A stretch of DNA of 64,000 nucleotides. It comes from Lamellibrachia satsuma (Eukaryota > Annelida > Polychaeta > Sabellida > Siboglinidae). A program made the translations under genes and the position numbers. The stretch covers positions 3,448,501 to 3,512,500 of the forward strand of contig BSQZ01000028.1 of assembly GCA_033239005.1 (NCBI GenBank), given 5' to 3'. The notes beneath the pieces were generated by a model. The model made no database searches. It saw only the letters and a list, made by a program, of their open reading frames with translations, and was not told the origin of the DNA. Each line of letters opens with the position of its first letter. Position 1 is the first letter of the stretch. Below, piece after piece: positions 57,501 to 64,000 of the stretch.

Positions 57501-60500
57501 AAGGTGTTTACACAAAGCTCGTTTGTCGTCCTCGTGTCGAGTGTAAATCGTGTTTGTGTAATAGACGAAATTGATTCCAGCTGAAGGCATTTATATCGGA
57601 AGGTATCGTGGTGCAAAACGTTAAGTACAAGTTTGGTATGTTTGTGGTATGCAGTACTAATATCTTATAGCCGCACTGGCAAACATCTAGCTACCAGCGT
57701 AAATATGTTTAAAAACATAATGCACACGCATGCGCGCGCACGCACGCACGCGCACACACAGAAGAACAATTGTTGGACTGTTGATAAGCCATTGGCTCCC
57801 TTGTTTACTGGTTGTCATCTGGAGTGTTCGGTTTGGATAGCAATCTTATTAAATCAGGTTAAATCTCGGTACACAAGGGGATGGAGTCACAATCAACGAT
57901 AGTGCTGCACCTACATCTACGAATTAACAATACGCCAATAAAACGTTAAAATGGGGTAATAACGACACACCTACAAGTGTTATTGCAAACTGTATTGGTG
58001 CAATAATAATATTAACTCGTGAATGTTTTCCATTCTCTACAGTGAGCAAATGCCCCAGGGGTACAACCAATTATTTCCGGTGAAGTGTTGTTACTGTTTG
58101 CGTACATGGTATAGTTATTAACGCGGCATTTGCTCACTATGGAAACTGGAAAACGCCTATTAGCTAACATTGTGCTTGCAATGGTTAGAATGCCAAACTG
58201 AGTACAACCGCGTGTGGTATGATTGATTTACGAAGTGTTCGGTGATAATTTGAGTGGAATGGTAGAGTAGTACGAACGCGTCGTCTAATAAGGCCTTACA
58301 TTGAAACGTGGTATTTATATGTATATAAACTTATGTTTTTTTATATAAATAAACTCGAAATTCGTGCAAACCCCAAGATGTTACTGCCTTTCGAGAACAG
58401 AACACTTCGCTTGTATCGACGACGCTGTCCACTCTGCTGAACGGTTTCAGTGGCAAGACGAAGACATTAATTTATCTTCGGTCATTCGCCAGTTTACAGA
58501 TGCGTTGTTAATAAAGATCAAGTAGCCGCATTTTTGTGGTTTTTTTTGAAGAAATTACAAAGTGGTAGATGGTGGGTCACCAGTGAATATTGTCTACTTA
58601 GATTTTCAGAAAGCTTTCGATAAAGTGCCACACCAAAGACTGTTCCTAATACTAAAAGCCCATGGCATAGGCAACAGTGTAATCAACTGGACTGAAAAGT
58701 GACTTATAGACAGAAAATAGAGAGTACTAACAGACGGTGAGATTTCGAACTTGAAATCTGTTTTGAGTGGGGTACCACAATGGTCTGTATTAGGACCTAC
58801 TATTTTTAATATATATAAATTATTTGGAAGATGACATATCTAGCAAAGTACTGAAATTTGCAGATGATACAAAAGTATTCAGAACGGTTAAACATTATAC
58901 AGATAAACAAAGTTTACAGGATGATCTAGATAAATTAGTTGGCAAATGTTTTTCAATTTTGGGAAGTAAATGCATACAAATATGACATGAAAACATGGAC
59001 GAAGAATATAGAATGGGTGATGCTATACTAGGTAGAACCACAAAAGAAAAGGACTTAGTAGTAACATCTAGTGCTGACATTAAAGTTTCAGAGCAATGGG
59101 ATTGCTGCGTCAAAAGGTAATCAATTGTATGGCTAATTAGGAGAACTATCTCATATATGGAGAAACAGCTAATTGTACCCCTGTACAAAGCGATAGTTAG
59201 GCCGCATTTGGAATATTGTATACAGGCACGTAGGCCATATCGTAAAAAGGACACAGACAAGCTAGAGAATACAACGAAGAGCAACTAAAATTATTGCAGA
59301 ATTGCGTGACCTTAGTTATGCCGCTTATTAGGATATGGTTTGACAACACTAGAGACCAGGAGACTAAGAGGAGACCAAACAGAAGTGCTTAAAATTGTGA
59401 ATGGTTATGAGGATATTGACAGTAATATGTTACTCAAACTTAACGAAGGCAACATAACCAGTGGCCACAAAGCAGCATTAGTTAAAGCTGCTTCATCAAA
59501 TGGTTCAGCCCTTCGTGAATCCGGTTCCCTTATATACAGACGTGTAGTGTGTGACTAGTCTAAGAAATGTGCACAGTCTGTTTAATAAAAAAATGCATAT
59601 TTTTTTCAAATCATCGAAAGAATTGACTTTAGTCGTTAGATTTGGTAAATATCAAAATAGTGGATATCCTAAATGGTAAACACTGTGTGATCATGGACGT
59701 GACCTCCATCCTCTCATGGGCGTGGCCTCCATCCTCTCATGGACGTGACCTCCATCCTCTCATGGGCGTGGCCTCCATCCTCTCGCTGATCACATGACAA
59801 AGTTACGCAGTTTCACCAAGGAAGAAAATCGTGATTTTTCAGCATTTCGATTTCACTTCAGTTAATACTTGAACAAGCATTAACTAATTTACAAAAGTCA
59901 CACAAACGAGCTAACCTGTTGCAGTAGGTACTAGGTAGGTTTGGTTTTTCGCAAAATTAATTTTAAATGAGACTAGCAAAACATCGAATTGATTAAGCAC
60001 CTTTAAGGAACAGTGTAGGTTAGACGTGAGAAAGTGCTTATTCTTACAGTTCCTCTAACAATGTTGTTATTGTAAATATAAATATCTTTATAAAATTGCA
60101 GTGCTCTGACCTGGAAGAACGTACCAATTAGGACCAGAACGCTCAGCCGTACTCATGGTCCGGCAGTTCAATTTAATATACAACCCCTCATTATTACATA
60201 CACAGCACCGGTAACTCCACCTCCTCTTGATGCATGTCCGATGGTTAAAGTCATAAATAGTACTCATGTGTCACCAAGTACCTTAGTTTAATCTTCCAAT
60301 ATCCGCCCGTTGTCGAAACTTTGGCAAACGTGAACGTGGACTATACAAGTCTACATATATTAGACGTGGACTATGCACATCTACATAATATTATATTAGG
60401 TTATGTGCATGCGTGCGTTCGCGCGTGGGCCAAGTGTGTGCGGACAAACTAGTAGGCCCGTAGCTTTATTTAGTACCGTGACAAGAAAAACTGATAAACA

Positions 60501-60935
60501 AATGTACTCAGAGAGTACTCACCAATAACACATCCCCTAATTATGCACAAACACGGGTAGGAGCACTGTGTGATAATTGGTTACACGAGTACCGTGCAGC
60601 GAGGATTCCCCGCAGCGAGTACGAGAAAGAGTTGCCCTTTGTCCCAATCATACAGCCGTGACGCAAACACCCAGACACTGAGGCAAACGATACATTCAGT
60701 AAACAGTACAAGTGTAACGGAAACCAAGGTCAAGCTACGCATGACTAAGCGCGGTCGATATTATTGCCCTATTCACTAGGACCGGCAATGACGACACACG
60801 TATTTGTTCGTAGCACATACCTTCATCGCTGACGCCGTTGTCGTTGGCGTTGACGAGGTTGTCTTCGTCTTCGTCGTCCGCTACTCGCCAGTAGCCGTCC
60901 GTCATGGTGGGCTGTGTGCTGGGCGATGTGGGCAT
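51338..60935 (-). CDS. SLC46-type MFS transporter, whole gene (10 exons)
   Basis: Exons, 5' to 3': 60905(or 60935)-60821, 57046-56898, 56356-55997, 55686-55320, 54664-54422, 54073-53990, 53642-53486, 52181-52117, 51758-51704 and 51410-51338. All phases agree, giving 545 aa from the Met at 60905, which has the better start context (CCCACCATGA); the Met at 60935 adds 10 residues. The order is: acidic cytosolic N-terminus; TM1 (EPIVFLFTFASGL); an extracellular loop with NET and NGS glycosylation sites; FGSFVYGALSDRVSRK between TM2 and TM3 (MFS motif); FSYLSEVSSEESRTF; LRSMLSKMVDNHE; last TM helices; acidic tail. The loop motifs are those of the SLC46 family, which includes the proton-coupled folate transporter. 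The substrate cannot be told from sequence. It should sit in a plasma or endolysosomal membrane. Confidence 0.85.
51704..51758 (-). CDS. SLC46-type gene exon 9: acidic tail
   Basis: Encodes VLVDDDDVIITGDNGQLHT. Acceptor TTCTATTCTTGCAG, donor GTAAGC, phase-compatible on both sides. DDDDVII resembles acidic tail segments of invertebrate SLC46-like proteins, though tails are poorly conserved. Confidence 0.7.
51780..51965 (+). repeat. Purine-rich (GAGAGG) tract in SLC46-type intron 8
   Basis: Nearly pure A/G over about 180 bp just 5' of exon 9 on the gene strand, where it reads as a long polypyrimidine stretch. Confidence 0.85.
52117..52181 (-). CDS. SLC46-type gene exon 8: start of C-terminal tail
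   Basis: Using acceptor TCCTCCGTCACAG the frame reads WLHRHMQRDAELCRPEVLTT, a basic then acidic cytosolic segment directly after TM12. A second acceptor 32 nt earlier would change the frame and stop the protein, so I rejected it. Donor GTAGGA. Confidence 0.7.
52735..53105. repeat. Long imperfect foldback in SLC46-type intron 7
   Basis: CACTGCATCAGAACGAAAAA, CGACTGCAGCGCC and GTGCTAAGCGGCCACAC on the left recur inverted at 52998-53102. The middle is an ACATAC/CATGCA-rich tract. Confidence 0.8.
53107..53186 (+). repeat. 20-bp tandem repeat, 4 copies
   Basis: Unit GTTTGATGTATCTTTATGTT, at the right edge of the foldback. Confidence 0.95.
53486..53642 (-). CDS. SLC46-type gene exon 7: TM11-12
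   Basis: Encodes GQAFAVFAATQCIGDIVSST then AFNTIYPSTLHFWNGLCFLI and GAIISLVPIALA, the last two helices with the family NxIYPxTLxFWxG linker. Acceptor GTGTTTACAG, donor AT|GTGAGT, phase 2 out. Confidence 0.85.
53990..54073 (-). CDS. SLC46-type gene exon 6
   Basis: A small 84-nt exon coding PVVGFMMDIQFTCLRSMLSK then MVDNHEL. The RSMLSKMV-x-x-x-E segment is the conserved cytosolic loop between TM10 and TM11 in SLC46 proteins, and is why this short exon can be trusted. Acceptor TTCTCTCAG, donor GTAAGT. Confidence 0.82.
54422..54664 (-). CDS. SLC46-type gene exon 5: TM8-10 region
   Basis: Encodes ILSLGYLYVKRYPLSWSQS, then LYGQFKGVCIAVTGICAIVL and MMLVASLVSMFLSIILYGVS. Acceptor CTTGGTTGTAG, donor CTCG|GTGAGT, phase 2 in and phase 1 out. 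The amphipathic segment YPLSWSQ before a helix is common in the family. Confidence 0.83.
55320..55686 (-). CDS. SLC46-type gene exon 4: TM6, central loop, TM7
   Basis: Begins VSSEESRTFHIVVVETAISG, the family signature after TM5, then SLALSFFLSGLILDRTSF and another helix. A Cys/basic central cytosolic loop follows, then RRLYIVVIIAIVFSSYVSF (TM7). Donor GTAAGT, phase 1 out. The other two frames show long spurious ORFs because the exon is GC-rich. Confidence 0.83.
55770..55820 (-). repeat. LINE 3' tail fragment in SLC46-type intron 3
   Basis: GGAAGCCATTTATCGAGATT and ATTCATCTGTGTGTAACC match the inverse of the tail seen at 63355-63415. Confidence 0.55.
55997..56356 (-). CDS. SLC46-type gene exon 3: glycosylated loop and TM2-5
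   Basis: A 120-codon exon. It opens with VCVSTVNETMICSSLSNGSY (two N-glycosylation sequons and Cys residues in the first extracellular loop), then hydrophobic helices and SFVYGALSDRVSRKLVLLLP. It ends in GGWMTCLLACFSYLSE at donor GAG|GTGGGC, which joins to exon 4 to give SEVSSEESRT. Open reading frame past the donor is intronic. Confidence 0.85.
56898..57046 (-). CDS. SLC46-type gene exon 2: first TM helix
   Basis: Encodes RRWGLGAVTVEPIVFLFTFA then SGLVEPTTQAFIYYK. The VEPVVFLYxFA pattern is typical of TM1 in this family. Acceptor TATTTGCAG; the donor is AAG|GTGCGG, a weak match accepted because phase and family alignment demand it. Confidence 0.75.
57426..58492. repeat. 1.07-kb duplicated segment, copy 2, in SLC46-type intron 1
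   Basis: See 49677-50765. Differences are a few substitutions and a shorter microsatellite at 57725-57760. Confidence 0.95.
58530..59560 (+). mobile_element. Dead LINE copy in SLC46-type intron 1
   Basis: Same family as 11238-12810: VYLDFQKAFDKVPHQRL, SGVPQWSVLGP, FADDTKVF and TTLETRRLRGDQTEV, in several frames with stops. It starts about 40 bp after the duplicated segment and lies antisense to the host gene. Confidence 0.85.
59691..59782 (+). repeat. 23-bp tandem repeat, 4 copies
   Basis: Unit TCATGGACGTGACCTCCATC plus CTC, alternating with TCATGGGCGTGGCC. It follows sequence (ATCATCGAAA-GAATTGACTTTAG) shared with 63870-64000 and 40085. Confidence 0.95.
59870..60005 (+). repeat. Dispersed repeat family E copy
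   Basis: CACACAAACGAGCTAACCTG, TACTAGGTAGGTTTGGTTTT and AAATGAGACTAGCAAAACAT in family order, followed by a scrap of LINE (GGAACAGTGTAGGTTAGACG). Confidence 0.7.
60821..60935 (-). CDS. SLC46-type gene exon 1: cytosolic N-terminus
   Basis: Encodes MTDGYWRVADDEDEDNLVNA then NDNGVSDEG, an acidic, soluble N-terminus. Donor GTATGT, phase 1 out. An upstream in-frame Met (60935) gives MPTSPSTQPT first. Ten residues either way do not affect the fold. Confidence 0.7.
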
Positions 60936-60979
60936 TCACACGGTCACGCCGTGTAGGCATCTTGGCGAAGCTTCAATAC

Positions 60980-61890
60980 CATCTACTGTTGTAACGGATG
61001 CCATACTCGCTAAACGTCAATTGTTTAATAAATTAACCTCCTTGGTGAGCTGAACGCATCGCCTTGTTTACATTGGCGCCACTGTCGCTTGGTTGTATCC
61101 CGGTCCGCAGTGTGGCGCCTCTGTTCGGCAGACATGCGTAGTTATTTAGACCATACACGCAATAAGTTTGTCAAATTTAAACAACATAAATATGAATAGA
61201 AAGGTCAAGGAAACCCCCATGAAGAAATAAAATATCGATATCATGGGAGCCACCTTTTCGCAATAAAACTTAAAATAACAGCGTCACATAATGCGATTAA
61301 AACTCATTTCAAATTATAAAGAATGCTTTTGTCAGCATAATAATTTTTTTATACATAGGATGCCATGTACGCATGCCGCATAAGTCTTTCAAATAAATTA
61401 CAAATGTCACTATAAATACATGTAATAAATACATGTAAAAAGTTGAAGATAATATTCAAAATTTACTTGCATGTATGACAATTCGTGATATGACATTTAG
61501 CGTCGTAGTTTGAGATGATGATTTTTTTAGCATACATAGTAAATCTCTGAGGGAATGAGTGCAAACTTTGTCTGTGATCAAACTTGAAGTGTTATTTAAT
61601 ACATGAGCAATATTATATCTTATGGTTTTCTTAGCAAATTCCGTGTTTACGCTTTCAATGTGAATATCTGTTCTATGTCTGGTGTTGTGACTGTATACAT
61701 CTGTATTTAAATAATTGGTATGTTCTGCAGATGCGTAGGAAGACTTCCATTATAATGTTTGTAAACAAACCGTAGTTGCTGAATTTTAAATATATCTGTC
61801 GTTGTCAGTGATGTTTTACATTTAGGCATACTACATAGTAGACATATTGAGGTCAAGGACCCACCAGAGCGCGTGAGATCGACAATAGGG
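60980..61890. other. 5' flank of the SLC46-type gene
   Basis: Should contain its promoter and 5' UTR, but no TATA or other motif could be assigned with confidence. AT-rich from 61150. Confidence 0.35.
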
Positions 61891-62045
61891 GAGACCGGGG
61901 CTAGTTGTTACAATTTTCAGTTAAAGTAACTTTTTGCGAAAAGTATGTTAGATGCATTATTTCTGTCAAAGAATGCATTAAATGTATTATTCGTGTTAAT
62001 TAAATGTACTATACCAGATAGTAACAACTAGCCCCGTAAGCGGGG
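61890..62045. mobile_element. Small palindromic MITE
   Basis: GGGGCTAGTTGTTAC near 61896 and its inverse GTAACAACTAGCCCC near 62020 enclose about 110 bp; a further half site (GGGGCAAGTTGTTAC) follows. Confidence 0.65.
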
Positions 62046-62269
62046 CAAGTTGTTACACCGTACGGAGCACATTGTTACAGAAAAGAAGTGTCACTCACAT
62101 TAATTGGTCATACTGATTGTCGACTTGAGACAGGGTGACAGTGTTACTTGTTAACACGCAAAACATTCAATCACTTCGATGCACGAGATTTTCCAGAATA
62201 GCTCAACCAATCGATGAATGTAATGCAGAGAGTAAACTAATCATCACAATATTGATTATAATGACTACG

Positions 62270-62350
62270 ACTACGATGGCGGAGGCGATGATGGTGATGA
62301 CGATGATGGTGATGATGGTGGTGGCGATGACGTTGGTTATGATGGTAGTG
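62270..62350 (+). repeat. GATGGT-rich microsatellite
   Basis: Degenerate GATGATGGT/GATGGTGGT units just before the 29-bp array. Confidence 0.85.
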
Positions 62351-62379
62351 ATGGTGACAACGGATTGTGATGCACCCAA

Positions 62380-62690
62380 CCTGTTATGACGGACCGTGAC
62401 TCACAGACCTGTTATGACGGACCGTGACTCACACACCTGTTATGACGGACCGTGACTCACACACCTGTTATGACGGACCGTGACTCACACACCTGTTATG
62501 ACGGACCGTGACTCACACACCTGTTATGACGGACCGTGACTCACACACCTGTTTTGACGGACCGTGACTCACACACCTGTTATGACGGACCGTGACTCAC
62601 ACACCTGTTTTGACGGACCGTGACTCACACACCTGTTATGACGGACCGTGACTCACACACCTGTTATGACGGACCGTGACTCACACACCT
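62380..62690 (+). repeat. 29-bp minisatellite, about 10.7 copies
   Basis: Unit CCTGTTATGACGGACCGTGA plus CTCACACAC; only TTATG/TTTTG and CAGAC/CACAC vary. Confidence 0.95.
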
Positions 62691-63259
62691 GCGTTTTCCG
62701 CTCGATCCAGTCAACCGAAAGTCTCTGTTTATCAAATGACAGTGACGTCACATAGCCCCAAGTAATTCGGACTGGCATATATCGTGATACCTTGCCAGCC
62801 ACCGTGGAATTATACAGTCTTGCTTGCACCTGTGCTGCGGAGTGAATTGCCTCTCACTGTTACTGTTATACTCGCATATCTATGTTTCTAGCTACCTGGG
62901 TATGTGGGAGATGTTCCCTGCCTCCTCCGTCAATGGTTAACGAGTCCGCTCTTGTTTCATGTCCACTCACTTCAGGCGGGGCAGATATCGGCACATTTTG
63001 TGGTTACCGTTAGTCCTTACCCCCGCGCCGAATATTGTCGCCCTAGTTATTAAACGTGGTCGTCCCGAGTCGTCGAGCAGCGGCCGAGGACAGGATGGGA
63101 CGAGTGTCAACACTCAGTCCAACTCGAGTGTGATTGCCACACACAGGCCTACGTGACGGGTGAAATAATATTGACACTGCAAGTGACGCTGACAGACCAG
63201 GACGGCAGCTCAGGTGTTGGCTCATAAGGCGACAAACGTGCAGGATAGGGTTACCACCC

Positions 63260-63620
63260 CACCCCAGGTTATAGAACATACAAGAACGTTTAAACAGTTT
63301 TATTAAAGATTGAACAAGATTGCTATCTAAAGCAACACGTTCTATGTGGCAAGTGGACAAGGAAGCCATTGGCTTATCGAGAGTCCAACGAGTATTCATC
63401 TATGTGTAACCTCCTCTACTGAGATATCTGTTAAATTTTGTTTTAAAATATATTCACGCTGCTAGCATTTACGCAATCAATACGTAATGCGTTGCAGTAA
63501 TTCACCGTCTTTTGTGAAAAGTAATACTTTCTGACATCCAATCTACAATGCTTCTTATACTTTATTTTATGCTTAAAAGAATACTTTCATCTACATTTCC
63601 ATAACCAATCAGTAATATAA
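63260..63620 (-). mobile_element. LINE 3' end, inverted copy
   Basis: The reverse complement encodes a decayed DVRKYYFSQK and NASSVNIF end, then the tail GATAAGCCAATGGCTTCCTT and TTGCCACATAGAACGTGTTG. Confidence 0.75.
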
Positions 63621-63727
63621 CACACCTATTTGGTCTCCATGTAATCTATACGTAGAGGGGGTTGTGAAATAAACGCACACGCGCGGTGACAGTGGCGCCA
63701 TTGTAAACACGGCGTCTTGTTCAGCTC

Positions 63728-63845
63728 GCCTCGATTATTCAGCCTCCGCGCTGTGGCGCTACCGTTTGTCGCACATATCTTTGCTTGGATGCAGAGTGTG
63801 CTTTTCATTGTGACGGAAAATCGATATTATGTATGCGTCCAGATT
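63728..63845. mobile_element. Partial MITE related to 26465-26921
   Basis: CTCGATTATTCAGCCTCCGC, GCTGTGGCGCTACCGTTTGT and TTTTCATTGTGACGGAAAA match the left quarter of the element; the right part is missing. Confidence 0.7.
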
Positions 63846-64000
63846 CTTTTAAATATATTAAAAAGTACATATTTTTGTTAAAATCATCGAAATAATTTAC
63901 TTTAGTTGTTAGAATTGGTAAGACTCAAAATAGCGGCTATCCAAAACAGTAAACACTTTATGGGTTCAAAGCTGATCATGAGCGAGACTTCCATCCTCTT

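Noticed and set aside
62380..62690. CRISPR-like regular repeat
   Set aside because: Units are directly abutting with no unique spacers, and the context is eukaryotic; it is a minisatellite. The same applies to every other array here.

Overview
This is a eukaryotic window, almost certainly from an invertebrate animal and probably marine. The genes are broken into short exons by spliceosomal introns. The dispersed repeats are LINE relics, tRNA-derived SINEs, hAT-like remains and many TIR elements, and introns and intergenic DNA are full of minisatellites. The phylum cannot be fixed from the sequence. The FoxH-type forkhead gene and SLC46-type transporter fit a lophotrochozoan or a non-vertebrate deuterostome. 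Minisatellite-rich introns are also known from amphioxus, so that is one hypothesis to test.

Four genes can be assembled by joining exons at phase-compatible splice sites, and a fifth is seen as one exon. (1) 15181-28812, + strand: a secreted or membrane-anchored GH18 chitinase-like protein. It has nine exons and about 439 aa, one intron with GC-AG ends, and a catalytic motif in which the acid/base Glu is Pro, so it is probably a pseudo-enzyme. (2) 31568-32723, - strand: the terminal exon of a FoxH-like forkhead transcription factor, with repeated short motifs resembling Groucho-binding eh1 motifs. (3) 43518-49556, - strand: the last five exons of an unrecognised helix-rich protein. (4) 51338-60935, - strand: a complete ten-exon, 12-TM MFS transporter of SLC46 type, about 545 aa. 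(5) 3199-3282, - strand: an isolated exon matching the start of the NTF2-related export protein NXT1/2.

Region by region: 1-0.6 kb holds a LINE reverse-transcriptase fragment. 3.2-5.2 kb has the NXT exon and a 1.7 kb 34-bp satellite. 5.4-6.7 kb is a dead hAT-like transposase. 7-11 kb is AT-rich with an inverted pair of short-motif arrays. 11.2-12.8 kb is a dead LINE containing a perfect 40-bp foldback. 13-14.6 kb has two minisatellites. 15.2-28.8 kb is the GH18 gene, with at least ten tandem arrays and several MITEs in its introns. 29-31 kb has repeats including a 39-bp satellite. 31.6-32.7 kb is FoxH. 33-43 kb is gene-poor, with a SINE, a 1.8 kb TIR element, a hAT MITE, LINE remains and satellites. 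43.5-49.6 kb is the helical-protein gene and 51.3-60.9 kb the SLC46-type gene. 61-64 kb is repeats and a LINE 3' end. A 1.1 kb segment is duplicated between the last two gene regions.

The genes share no evident pathway: they are ordinary neighbours in an animal genome, not an operon or cluster. I found no rRNA, CRISPR, plasmid or prokaryotic feature. Exon joins are my reading of splice consensus, phase and family resemblance; no alignment was run.
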